Positions 45,322 through 57,499 of a DNA stretch of 64,000 bases are shown here, in pieces. A model generated the notes under the pieces. It was not told the origin of the DNA. It searched no databases and saw nothing but the letters and a program-made list of their open reading frames with translations. The DNA is from Larix kaempferi (taxonomy: Eukaryota > Streptophyta > Pinopsida > Pinales > Pinaceae), in NCBI GenBank assembly GCA_027924585.1, contig BSBM01001446.1:1488001-1552000 (forward strand). The letters run 5' to 3'. The position numbers were made by a program, and so were the translations under genes. Numbering within the stretch: the first letter of the stretch is position 1; each line of letters begins with the position of its first letter.

Positions 45322-48081
45322 ATGAAAACTCCAGTTAAAAAGGTCGTCGTAGAACAAGGTCAAGGATCCCGCAAATCACCAAGGATTCATTTGACAATGT
45401 AGGATAAGGGAAAGGAAATAGTGAGTGGGCCTCAAACAAAGCATCCCAAGCCAGGTTCGACGGGCGCAAGGCAACCCATCTTCACGAAGGATATCCCATT
45501 GAAGATGATCCCTAACTATATCTCACCCTAAGTGCTAGATGACCCTGCATATAAGTTAGTAAAGAGTGCCAAATATGATATCCCCCTATTGCCAATGTCC
45601 AAACATCTAGAAATTACAACCAACCTGTTGGGGAAGATCCTAGACTACAAATGGGAAGATTATGACCTTTTGGGAGTGAAGAAAGAAGAGCCACATGAGC
45701 CCAAGTACCCAGATTTTCAACCAGATAAATACATGTGCTGGAAAAAGGATGCAAAAGGGGAGCTGAATCTGGTGGTCAAAAGCTAGTTAACACCGATGGT
45801 GCAGTCAGGACTGTTAAACCTGCTGTGACTACCCCATTTTGAGAGGTCGACTGAGCTGAACATTGTGGTTCCCACCCTGATGGTGCGAATCCACCAAGTT
45901 TATTTATGGATGGACAGGAAGATTGATATCAATATCGACTTAATCCACCTCATTACCAGATTAAGTAAGCACGGCCAGGATCCGAAGTTCTTTTTCTAGG
46001 GGAAGATCAAGGAGAAGGAAGCATTGGCCAAGATGAAAAAGAGCCGCGCGTTGGTGAAGGGAAAGAGAGGTTTCCTGACAGATGACATTGGAGATAGAGC
46101 AACAAAGTTCATAACATAGTTGCTTGCAGCAAAGGTTTTAAGGACGACAAGACCGATGGAAGTGCCTGTGGGTGCAATGTTGCTTGGCGTCGCAGCAGCT
46201 GAAGGCACAGAGTTTAACTGGTGCCAGTACTTGTTGAATTAGTTCATGGAGGAAATCAATGACATTCAATCGAATGGGGGAAACTTCCACTTCACATGGT
46301 TGATTGTCCTCATCGCATTCATCGGGTGGAAGGAGCCGAAGGACTTTGTCGACATAAATTTTGACAGATCGGATCGTAGAGGATTTAGGTACATGAACCT
46401 CTGGGAAAATATCAACTCGGAGCACTAGCACACTACCCAAGAAGTCTTCTACCAATACTACATGCAGCTGTGCGATGTCGTCACGCTCACACAAAGAATA
46501 ACCAAGCAGGTAACTAGCAAATATATATGCATTGTCCATTTTACTGCTAATATGAGCTGTGTGTGTATCTCTCTGAAGGCCAACATAAAGAAGCCATAGT
46601 GGTACCTCGACAACTACAATATTACGGAGGAAGATATCGACCTGATCATGAAGGAATGACCCACTGACTACTACGTTGAAGTTCTGGAGGTCACGAGCGA
46701 TTCCGAAGATGATGAAAGAATTCCTCCACCCTGTCCTATTATTGAAGAGAAAGACAAGGAGAAAGGAAAGAGAAAAGAGCCGGAAATCCCATCCTAGCCG
46801 AAGGCAAGAAAGAAGCAAAAGGTGACGAAAACTTTCACGGATACGGTTTGGAAAGAAGAAGATTTTGACATGATTGCAAACAAAGTGACTGAGACCCTTG
46901 GAGAATTCATTTCTGAAAAGGAGAAACATGATAAGTCCATCCTGGATGACCTTCAGAGGAACTGGATCACAATGCAAGGGCTCATGAAGAAAATGGAGGA
47001 TGTGCAAAAGAGCCTACCTCTGTCGTGCATCGTGGGGGATGGAGGAGCTTCGCAGCAGGCGCCATCTCCACTCACTATCGCGTTGCTAGTAAAAATGAGA
47101 GTTGTCCGTATCGGCCCGATGGCCGTAACATTGCCTATGTCGGAGGACATGGTTCTGGACACAACAAATGTCGATGCAGTTGAGCTCGACTTGGCTAAGA
47201 TCCCACTACATGGTCTGCATTATTTTCACATGCATGTGGGTGATGAGATGCGCGATAGAGCCACACAGTCAATGAAAGTAGAAGCTCAGTTACAAGCCAC
47301 GAATAGGCAGCTTGAGGAGTTGAGCACATGCACCTTGCTGATGATGGGAGATGAATAGCAATGCCGACAGAAGCTGGAGACTACAGTCAATTCTGTTGCG
47401 GAAGAGATCGAAGGAGTGCAGATCCAAGATAACCCCAGGGATACAGTATAGAGAATAGCAGATAGGGTGCGGACCCTAAAGTCAGAAATGGAGGACAAGA
47501 AAGTCCTATATGAGGCAGATATCAATCTTCTCAAGGAAAAATTGAAACCGCAGGATCAGTTAACTGAGAAGCAAAAGAGAAAAGCTCAAGCAAGGACTAT
47601 AGTAGAGAGCATTGCAGCAGAGGTTGCGAAGTGCCATGGGTTACTTGATCAGTCCTTGAAGGTGTTCATGGACCTTGAGGAAAATCCAGGGCTGCAGCAA
47701 AGAAAGACCGCCGTGAAGGAGAAATAGACTGCATTGGAAGACATGGAAGCAAAGTTGAAGACTCTACCAGCATGAGACAGGATACATAAATTTAGAGAAA
47801 TATCTACTCTGAAGAAGGAAGTACAGATCTTAAGAGAAAAGGATACTACACTAGACAATCAATCACAACCACTCCTCGAAGATGCTTCTATGGTGTCACA
47901 GTGCATAGAAGATAAATCAAAAGAGTTGCGCGCTAGCCAAGACACGACAGAAGACCAAATTTGCAAAGAGATAATGCCTGAAGTGCTTGAGACCATCAAG
48001 CAAGTGGAGCAGGAGGTCAAAGAAACAAAGGAGGAGCTGACAAACGCCTACATCAAGTTCACAGCAAAGCTAACCACTTAG
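45322..48081 (+). pseudogene. Third ORF of gypsy element, 920 codons, unknown function
   Basis: From an ATG at 45322 to the TAG at 48079 one single frame reads as protein, interrupted by about seventeen stops, mostly TAG. N-terminal third: DDPAYKLVKSAKYDIPLLPM, ILDYKWEDYDLLGV. Middle: LLGVAAAEGTEFNWCQYLLN and FHFTWLIVLIAFIGWKEPKD, a hydrophobic, Trp-rich block. Then an acidic stretch (46690-46740), a basic nuclear-signal-like block KGKRKEPE...PKARKKQKV (46755-46825), and long charged helices likely to form coiled coils (46830-48075). No protease, polymerase or envelope motif is seen. It sits on the sense strand between integrase and 3' LTR, where some plant gypsy elements carry accessory or env-like ORFs. 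I know of no assigned function. Confidence 0.65.
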
Positions 48082-48153
48082 GTTGGAGAGAATGACCCTA
48101 TCATGGAAATTGAAAGTGGCTTGGGGACGAGCCACATGTAAGTGTTAGGGGCA

Positions 48154-49908
48154 TGTTGGTCCTGGCCCAACATGGCCATTTTTGATAACATTTTTAAAGC
48201 TAGATGGAACTGAGATGAGCGCAGCTTAGCAAAGAAGTAAATTTTGGCTAAGTATTGGGAGTGCTGCGAAGATGTGCGCAGTATCGAGTTTTGGCAGATG
48301 CTACGAAGATCATCACTACGCAGGTTCAGTGCTGTGAAGGTAGTAAGCCACATGGAGCTATTAAAGTTGCGTATTGGATGGAGGATGGCCAGATATGGTG
48401 GATAGACCAGCGGTGGTCTACTTTTGGTAAGACGGTTGGGAAGATGCCAAGTTGAGGGCATAAGCAGATCAGGAATGCGACTGACTATATGAGTCCGTTA
48501 AGCAGAAGACGGGTTGGGAAAGTGACAGTTCGGCGTGCAGCAGGGTACATGGTTGTTAAGAGGAAAACAATAGATGGATAGTGACTAGAGCTGAGCTAGT
48601 TGTACGTAGCCGTTAGAGGACGGACGACCTCCAGGGAAAGCGACTGGGAGCTGAGCTAGTCGTACGAACTCGTTAGTGGAAGGGCAGCTCGAAGTGGATG
48701 ACTTGTTGGTGTGCGCACAACAGAAAGGCTGAAAGTGATGGATCTAAGGCGTGAAGGACTGCCATGACAATGAAATCGCTACTAGAAGCCTGCATGACGG
48801 TTCAGAGGGATTGTAGTTGTTTGGAAACCCTAAGGGTTTCAGTCTTCAATGTTGTAAGGACATGACCTTTGGGCATGATCTATATAAAGAAGAAAATTTT
48901 GTATAGGAAGGGTTGGTTAAGGTTGGTTAGTTGCTCAAGACGAGAGAAGCTGGTCATTGTGACCATATTATATTGTAATATCTTTTGAGTCAAGAAAATA
49001 TTGTAAAGGCCCTGCAACTGAGTGCGCAGAGACCTATCTAAGCAAGAAGAGAGCCGTAGCTGAGTGCGCGGCTAAGAACTGTGAACCCTTCCTTAAAATA
49101 AATATCAAACACAGTTCTTGTGGACGTAACTTCCCATTCGGGGGAGTGAACCATGTTAAATAGTGTATTGAGTGACTGAATGTCTATGTGTGTGTTTATA
49201 TTTATCTGTTTTTGTAGTTGGATGTAGGAATATTAGCTTGCAGTCTGTTATGAGAAGGTCTTTATATGCATTCGCCATCAAGAGAGTATGGGATGATATG
49301 TTAGGTCTACATGAATGGATGTATGGTTAATATTAGCTTTTCTTCTAAGGACGGTGAATCTATCGTCCGCTTGAGCATAGAAAAATTTGTCTACATATTT
49401 GAATGGATGAAGTCGATGAATGTATAACAAGTTATTTCGCACCTGAGGGTTATGCTTAAAATAATAACATTCTAAGTGTATGTTATGAGCATTAAATAGT
49501 CAGTTAGTTAAGTGTATAACTGAGTGGATAATTGATACTCAGTCCATTGCCTTAAGTATTTTGTGAAAGATCCAAGTGTAGGAAGTCAAGCAGCAGTGTT
49601 CGTATGATAGTATTAAGCCCCACGGTAAGGAAGAAGGTAGTGGTGCGGTTCGTGGTGTTGACCATAGCAGTCCAACCCTTGCAGCACATGGCTGGTGCGC
49701 TACTGCGAACTTTGTCACAATCATCAACTCATCACTCACTATGGACATCTAAGTCCGCAGTGCCCCATTAGAAATAGCTCGGATGAGATCACTGCCTACT
49801 CGTAGGCTGTTTCCGAAATGGCCTATGCGAAGGGGTTTTGTTGGTTTAAGGTAACCGCGCAAAACCTAGGTCTTCATAAAACCTCTGGTCAGCATTTTAT
49901 AGCCAACA
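48154..49908 (+). repeat. Gypsy 3' LTR
   Basis: 1755 bp from TGTTGGTCC to AGCCAACA. TATATAAAG at 48881-48889 is the likely TATA box. A purine-rich TTAGGGGCA (48145-48153) next to it is the candidate polypurine tract. It lacks the solo LTR found in the left copy. Confidence 0.92.
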
Positions 49909-49913
49909 ATAAT
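49909..49913. repeat. Target-site duplication, right, of gypsy 34806-49908
   Basis: ATAAT pairs with ACAAT at 34801-34805. Confidence 0.7.
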
Positions 49914-52900
49914 CCATGATAGGCATGTAATTCATTGTAGAATGAATCAATTAAAGCATATGGTCGTGTTTTTCATCCCGCATTGACTCTACTAAATAGA
50001 GAGAAATGAGTTGGAAGATTTGTCCGATCTCCAAAATCTAATAAATTGTGAAAGCCATCATTGTCTCATGTTTTCTACTAGAAACAAACTTTATCCCATT
50101 AAAACATGAACCAAATTACCATCTCAATCTCCAAGCCAAGCATTTACAATGCTCATAATAAAGTAACAAACCTGCTACTCTAGAACCTATATTGATTGTG
50201 GAGTCATGAATCCCTTGGTAAATACATCCTCTGGTCCATATGGCCATCTGAGTCCATTTGGAAAATGGCCTTGATACCAACAATGTTTTAGTCACAATTT
50301 TTTTGCCACTTCATATGTATTTTTGGGGATAGTCATGTACAAAGATGGTAACCCAACTTAGTATTCAAATGTTCTTTCCAACGATCTAAAGAAGACCCAA
50401 AATGAGCATAGAGTGATTATTTTTATTTTTATTTTTTATTTTTTTATCTTGATAAGGGTCCTCTCTTTTTTTATATATATCTAGAGTTCATCTAGTGTAG
50501 CATTCCCTCTCAACCATATTCATGCTAGGGTTAGGGATCTTGCATTTTATGTTATTTTTTTTCTAAGGTTTTGTTAGCATCATTATAAATGTAGTTTCAA
50601 TATCTTTTTATGGGGAATATGTGAATGAGCATAGCTGCAACATCTTTTCTTAGAGATGAGATACCATCTTTCTATCCATAGTGTGTTGTTATGGATATTT
50701 AGTGTTATCCACCATTTCATTAATATAAATTGACTTTCAATGTAAAACTTAGCTTCCAATACAATTTATGTATTATCTTTGCAATATTGGATGTTGTTTC
50801 ATTTCAGTATCGATCAAATTTAGATTAATGTGATTGTAGCAATACATTATTTGTGTCTTTTTCATGCATGTCCTCAATGAGATCAAGTTACAAGGAGTTG
50901 AGCCTTGAACTAATCGAACTTTGTGAAGTATTTCTCAAGTACCCAAGTGGCCTCCTTTGAGGACATGATGTTTCTCAAAAAATTCCTAGAGTGATAGATG
51001 AACGATATGACATATTATTTCACCGAGATCCTTTGTAAACTCCCAAAAATGATGAAAGCACCTTTGAGAAGAATTCACTTCGGAGGAATGGTAGCCTTTA
51101 AGGTAGAACTTAATTTTGATGTTTCTTTATTTTGAGGAAAGATAGATGCCTAAGATTTGGAGAGATGCTTAGTTCTATCAGAGAGTTATTCCTCTATTTA
51201 CAACTTTTCCAATAGTGAGAATATTACTTTCAAACGCCTAAAGGCCATTTCTTATGTCAAAGGTTTGTGGGTACTTATTGTGTGCAAAATGTAAGATATT
51301 TTGAACTATATGTGACATAACCATAACCAACTTAGGTGGGTATTTCAACTTCAATTAATAATTACTGGTTTTCAACTATGAATACTAGTACATGACATGG
51401 ATGATATTAAGCCAAGGTAAACCCCACGATCACTATACACCAATTCCTTTCATGCCCTATATTCAAAACTAGGTATTTGGGACTTTGAGTGGAACATGGT
51501 TCAAAAATATCACAATGGTCCACACAAAGGAATCAAACATAAATGGATTTTCTATCCCTCTTCATTGGCAGTTAGTTATTTTTATGTCGTCAAGTTTGAG
51601 CAGATTTTTTGATAGAATGGTAAGAGGAGTTTGGGGTTTGATATTAGTGGTAGCACAAGAATGGGAAAAGATTCTCTAACTCTTAAAAGCAAAGAACAAA
51701 GTAAATATAACCTCTAACTCTTATAACAAAGAGAAAAGTAAATATAACCAACTCATGGAAAGTTAAGGCCCAATTAAACTCTTCTCTTTTTGGGATACAA
51801 AACTTCTCCAGTATGTTGACATGATTTCTAAAAGATAAATGAGTTTTAAATTACAAATATCCAAATCCTAAATGCAACCATAATTCTAACAATAAAATGT
51901 GCTCCTATACTAATCACTTAGCTAGGGTTTAAGAACAAAATATGATTATGATTTTAACCATTAAGAACAAAAAAACAATTTTCTATCAAGTAATGATTGA
52001 AATAATATAAATAAACAGTTATGAAAATTAGGTGAACCTTTATTTAAATAACCATCTATAATTTTACATTCACGGTTAGTAACTCATAGGAAACAATAGA
52101 AAGAGATAGTCATCATTGCATGAGAATAGTCTACAACAAAACTAAACATCCTTATATCCATTCTACCATCAGCAAGTAAAAGAAATAGTCACACACCACA
52201 CATACACCATAATGAGTCTTCAATAATGGCCAATTTTGATTTTGAATTAAAATTGAAATTAATTTTCAATCTTTAACAAAAAACTCTTTCTTTATTGTGT
52301 CTATCTTATTTATACAAAATCACTTTGTCTCCCCTTCTTAATTGTTCAAATGACCCACTTGACTTTTTGATTCCCCTTCTTGGTTTTTTTCTTCATTGGC
52401 TTGCCTCATCAATGCTTGTCTTTACTCTTTTCTATAATTATCAATAATTGTCCTCCAAGGTTCAAAAACTCCACTAAGCATGCCATTATGGGGTAAACTA
52501 TGTTGTTTGAGAGGAGCTTTGTCTAATGCAATACTTTGTCTCATACTCTTTTTCATTTTGTTCAAGTTTAAGCAACAAGGTTTTGATTAAATTTGTAATA
52601 TCCTTGGTGGGATATTTGACAAATGTCTAAATGGTAGCGTCGTTAATAATAGGGATGGAAATAATGTTATTCCTATTTGATCTTATGCAATATTTTAATT
52701 CTTTAGTCACTTGATTTTGTCAAAAGAAATATCTTTGGGACCAAAAAGAGTTAAGTGACAAGTATTTGTCATTTTCTTTGTTACTTGTCACATGGTAGCA
52801 TGGTGTAATACTTCATGCTTGATTCATCTTCATGCATTTTCAGTTGAGTCTTTCCAGTATCTAAGATTGTCGATTTCCTATATAGCTACTTCAATAAAGA

Positions 52901-53427
52901 CAAGGCTTTCTTAGGGGATATATTGTAAGGAAGTATACCATTTTTTCACACTATTAAATTGTTACTTTTCTCATTCGTATGCAACTTTCCAATCTTGGAT
53001 ATGATCCATAACATCTGATAGATCTTGGTTCCAAAGGACCACTTATGAATTAAGACTAATTTTATTGCACTTGTATTTTTTTATTACTTGTTTACTTTCA
53101 TTAACAAATGTCAATGATTATCCTCGAGGGTTAGCGCAAGAATCCATGAGCCAACAATCCACTCTTGCTATAATGTGTTTATATTTTTCATGTGTTGACT
53201 AGCTACATAATCAACAATCTAGTCCTAATACCTCATTGACCCCATTCCAAAATTGTATGACCTAGTTATAGCCATATGAAAGATCTATATGCATTACCAG
53301 GGAAAGGAAGTTGCATGATTGCATTTCAAGTATTGAAACCATGCTTGCTAGAAACCATGAGCCATGAATGATGTTTTCGGTATTGAAAATTCAATTACAA
53401 CACATTGTATCATTTTAATGATTGTAG
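49914..53427. other. Long AT-rich stretch without recognisable gene
   Basis: About 3.5 kb between the gypsy element and the SET-like exon. T-rich runs at 50420-50475. Short ORFs only, none with a motif I recognise. It may be intron or spacer of the SET-like gene, or decayed repeats. Confidence 0.45.
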
Positions 53428-53869
53428 GTACCACCAAATAGGTACTTGTCAGATCTATCTTCATCAAGTGAGGAAGATAGACTAGAAGAGGTTGAAAGCG
53501 AGATGTCTAATACAAGATCTAACAGGTCAAGATCAACTAGAGGTGAAAAGGAAAGGAGAAAATTTCGTAGACACATGGAACTTTTTGTTTCTGAAGGAGG
53601 ATCATGTGGTTATGATAACGAGTGCATAGGTGACATTGAGTTGCCCCTGAGGTATAAACATCTTGTCAAACGATGCCTACCCAAGGAGCTACCCCATGTG
53701 GACACTGATTTCTTCCTCAATGGGAGGACTGATCACATTGCCCCATCCTCTTTACATGGACTGGGTCTATTTTCCATGGATGGCATAAAGGTGTCATATG
53801 GTAGTGAAACTGAATTGATGGAGTATGTCATTCCATGTTACAAATACAATGACTGGTTGTTGTTGGTCT
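53428..53869 (+). pseudogene. SET-domain-like protein, N-terminal part (interrupted gene)
   Basis: After a TTGTAG acceptor at 53422-53427 the frame reads VPPNRYLSDLSSSSEED, an acidic-basic linker, a Lys/Arg-rich helix (RSTRGEKERRKFRRHMELF), then FFLNGRTDHIAPSSLHGLGLF, SMDGIKVSYGSETELMEYV and YNDWLLLV, where a copia LTR begins. The block SSLHGLGLF...I.V.YG...ELMEYV matches the start of SET domains (S.IHG.GLFA...I..GE.V.EY.G). SET proteins transfer methyl groups from S-adenosylmethionine to lysines, often on histones. The second half of the domain is at 61342-61645. An upstream start is not identified; the ATG at 53446 is internal. Confidence 0.65.
53865..53869. repeat. Target-site duplication, left, of copia 53870-61341
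   Basis: GGTCT, identical to 61342-61346. Confidence 0.9.
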
Positions 53870-54425
53870 TGTTGAAATATTGTAACTTTAAAGAATATTA
53901 TATTTGTATATTATTTATTTATTCTGGAGATGTTCCATACCTCCGATGTGATTATACTATAAATCCGGAGATGTTTATTCCTCCGAGTTGGGTGTGGTAA
54001 CTAGGGTTATTAGACCCACCATGTGGGGGTCGGCCCAGTCAGTTATAATGGGGTATTTAACCTAATGGTTAAATACGAGCCTACATGTACTTGTGTAAAA
54101 TACATATCAGAGTAGTGTATAAATAGAGGAGGTGTGTTCCTCATTTGATACATTCACTCACTTGAGGATAGCGCACTTGTGGAGGAGAGGTCTGCAATTG
54201 TGGAGGAGGAGATCATGTCTCAGGGTTTTATCTTTGTATATTGCTGGTCATCTATATTGAGGAAGCTTTGCTGGGTTTTCTACCCCATGAGGGTTTCCCA
54301 AGATAAATCTCTGTCTCTTGTGTTTATGCTGTGCTTGTTGTTTCTTCAGTGATCCTGTATATGCTATTATTGTGAAATGGAATGTAATGCTGCTATTTTC
54401 TGTCTTAGCATATTGAATTTTAACA
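53870..54425 (+). repeat. Copia 5' LTR (left)
   Basis: 556 bp, TGTTGAAA to TTTTAACA. TATAAATA at 54118-54125 is the likely TATA box; TGTGTTCCTCATTTG downstream marks the probable R start. Confidence 0.93.
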
Positions 54426-54437
54426 TGGTATCAGAGC
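54426..54437 (+). other. Primer-binding site, initiator tRNA-Met type
   Basis: TGGTATCAGAGC abuts the 5' LTR, as in the other copia element of the window. Confidence 0.92.
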
Positions 54438-55800
54438 TAACCTGAAGGAAGACAAGGTATGGCACTAAAGACACTTGCTTTACTTATGACAATTTGAAGG
54501 TTAGGGTTTTACATAGCTAAAACCAGTCATCGTAGCACTTTCGCTATAAATCCATTTTGGAGAATTTTTCGGATCTGAAGTTGTTACAGGACGAAGCTAA
54601 AATCTCCAGGTACCTTGTGTCCAAAGGACAACCTCTAATTCGTTGTACTTTGTGATTTATGATCTGTACAATATAGGGTTTTTGCCTCTTCCATATCTGA
54701 GTCAAAATCAGGTGACCTTGGGAAAAAGGTCATAACTTGGGCTAGGAAGCTCCAAATGAAATTTCGTGAAAAGTGACAGGTAGTACACAGACTGTACTAT
54801 CTCAGAAAACTTTTTCAGAGGCCTAAGTTGAACCAGTGACACGTGGCATGCCGTACAAGTTCGATCTCCTGTATTATCCCATAAACAGGTCACGTTGCGA
54901 CACTTGGCATAACTATCTCTCAGAGAATCCAATTGAGGTCAGACCTGTTAGGATGGAAAGATAACAGGCCTAGATATCCCAGAAAACTTTTTCAGAGGCC
55001 GAAGGTCAAACAGCGACACGTGGCACGCCGTACAAGTTCGCTCTCCTGTATTTTCCCAAAACAGGTCACATTGCGACATTTGGCATAACTCTCTCTCAGA
55101 ACATCCAATTGAGGTCAGACCTGTCAGGATGGAAAGCTAACAGGTCAGGCTATCTCAGAAAAATTTTTCAGACCCTGTGGATCAAACATTTCAGAGTTAC
55201 ACCAGAAACAATCAGGTACATATTTCTGTCAAAACAGAATTATTGTTTGGTACCTTCATTCATGGCTTCCGGAATTTAGGGCTTTGAAGAAAGTTGGAAT
55301 TTTTGTAATCGGAGACCACGGCTGGATGCTACTCATCAAAATAGAAATTTAGAGACCAAGATCATAATTTTTGGTTGGGCAGAAGGCCGGGCTTGATCAA
55401 ACCCTAGTTCGGGACTTTGATCAGAAAAGTGGAAAATTAGGGCTTCTGTAAAAATGGGAATTTTTGAAATCTGTGACCATGGCTGGAAGCTCCTCAGAAA
55501 AATAGAAGCTTAGATCTTTGGATCAAACATTTTGATTGGGAAGAAGAGTGGGATTCACCAAACCCCAGTTCAGGGTCACGTCCAGTGAATCCAGAAGTTT
55601 CAAAGGCAAAATTGAGGAGTGAAACTTTGAAGTTTTCAAATTCTGAATATATCAGTTTGATCAGCTCATCAAGGCGCATATTTCTATCATTTCGGAAGTT
55701 TGAAATTCAAAGTTTGAATTTTTTGGGTTTTTTCTGACAAACCCATATCCAGCTCCAGGTCCAGTTCTTGCAAATCAAGTGGATAGGGTTAATCCTAGAA
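54438..55800 (+). other. Copia leader with internal duplication
   Basis: No gene seen. A segment of about 175 bp containing CAGAAAACTTTTTCAGAGGCC, ACACGTGGCA and CAATTGAGGTCAGACCTGT occurs twice in tandem (about 54800-54965 and 54975-55140). The part from 55230 to 55740 resembles, in reverse, the leader of copia 6249-29900 (28790-29290). Confidence 0.6.
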
Positions 55801-57480
55801 GAAGATGGATTGGTCACCTGCATAAGTGAAGGAGTTACTGTTTCAGAGGGAGATGAGGCTAAGACTTTACATAAGGAGATTACAAGCGATCTCGACAGGT
55901 ATGACTCATCGAGGTATGTTTTGAGATTTGTTCATGATTAAGCTTATGGTATGTTTGTCTTCATGTTATTACGGTTAGTACAATCTTGATTTTAGATTTG
56001 TTGTATCACCTTAACAAAATTATGAATGCATGATAGAAGATATTCATTGGTTAGGGTGTTGACACTTATGATTGTACTAATGCATTATGATGTTGTGTGA
56101 GGTTGATGTTGTCTACTAACAAGATACATGTACATCACAAAAGACAAATCAGGCTCCATGACCATGAAAACATGAAGACAAAGACTCATCCATAATCTTT
56201 GTTCTACTTACGAGGTATGTATGACTTTGTTATATTATGCTTAACCTATGAGACATGCAGGTTCTAGCTCAGGATCTCTAAATCATTGAAGAGATTGTTT
56301 AGGTATGTTGTACATAACCAAGTAGGTATACTAATCCAGGTATGTTTCCCATGAATCTTACCTTGTGTTAGGATCCCTTATATAAGTATAATTGGAATGA
56401 TTGGTTATGCTTATTCATAAAGTTAGTAATCAAGGGATTATGCATATTATATCTTTAATCTTGATTGATGATATGCATGAGTAAAAGAAGACTTCCCTAA
56501 AATCTTGAATACTAATGTTTATTAACTATAATCATGACTATACATTTTCAAGATTATTTAGTACTATAATGTTTTGATAGCATTTAGAATATACTAATGA
56601 GTGTATGTTTGTGTATGATATCATGAGGATGACTCTTGAGCATGCATAGTGGTACAGAATGAATAGAAGTTCAAAAGACATACAGAAGATCAAGCGGGAG
56701 GCAGCCACACAAACATAAAAGATAAGTATTTGAGTTGTTATTTGAAATAGTAATGATATTGCCTGTAATAGGTTGTATGCATATTTGTATTCCTATAATA
56801 TATCATGCTGAGTGTAAATATTCATAGAACATTGAACAGTATACTACTAATATGCATATGATTGGTAAGTTGGACAAACATTCCATTGTTGCTTGTCTAG
56901 AATGAAACCTCTTTGCTGACATGCTGAGAGTTGTGCACACTCTCGATAGTATGTTCTGGTAGAGATGGAAGGCATCTAGATAGCCACTGTATGCATACAG
57001 GATATGGGAAAGTGTTGTGCCAAAGTATTGGTCAAAATAGTTGCATCACTATGTAAATGATATCTGTATGCATAATAGGTTATCATGTCAATATGATTTG
57101 ATGATTATGAAGTATTACTAATCATGTACTTAATTTTGATTTGTAGGAAAGGTCATGAAGAATGATGGACACCGTACAAGTGGTGGATGTTCAAACAAGA
57201 AGATTTACAAATCAAACAAAATATAGAAGGCTCATGGCTAGAAGATTCTCTTAGAAAGGGGAAGAGAATCACGACAAGATGTTTGCTCCAAGTATGGTGT
57301 AATTAAAGAAGAAGTGTGAATCAGGTTCTGTATAGGTACCTAGGATCGATAATAAATTGATAAGCTTAATGATCACCATGGGTGATGTGGATCTCAACCT
57401 TTGCTACAAGGTTGAATATGATTTCTATACACAAATGACATGGATGCAAGAAGGAACTCACCACAGAGTTCGAATGATAT
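55801..57480 (+). other. Copia internal region without gene; cluster of splice-donor-like sites
   Basis: Where gag to integrase would lie there is AT-rich non-coding sequence. AG|GTATG strings, the consensus of plant 5' splice sites, occur at about 55897, 55913, 56214, 56299 and 56339. An acceptor-like TTTGTAG lies at 57142-57148. No protein family is recognisable. Confidence 0.5.
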
Positions 57481-57499
57481 TAAGGCTCATATTAGTAGA

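Larger units (their letters stand above)
34806..49908 (+). mobile_element. Ty3/gypsy LTR retrotransposon with third ORF
   Basis: LTRs starting TGTTGG and ending AGCCAACA bracket gag, protease, RT, RNase H and integrase in gypsy order on +, then a 920-codon additional frame. Without the solo LTR in it and its duplicated site the left LTR is about 1756 bp, against 1755 bp for the right. The 5-bp target duplication has one mismatch. More than twenty nonsense codons, nearly all TAG, and several frame changes in gag make it inactive. The core pol frame (about 40500-44663) and the third ORF each stay in one frame throughout, so decay was mostly by point substitutions. Confidence 0.92.

Noticed and set aside
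46138-47007. 289-codon ORF on the - strand
   Set aside because: It is the antisense shadow of the third ORF of the gypsy element; the + frame continues far beyond it on both sides.
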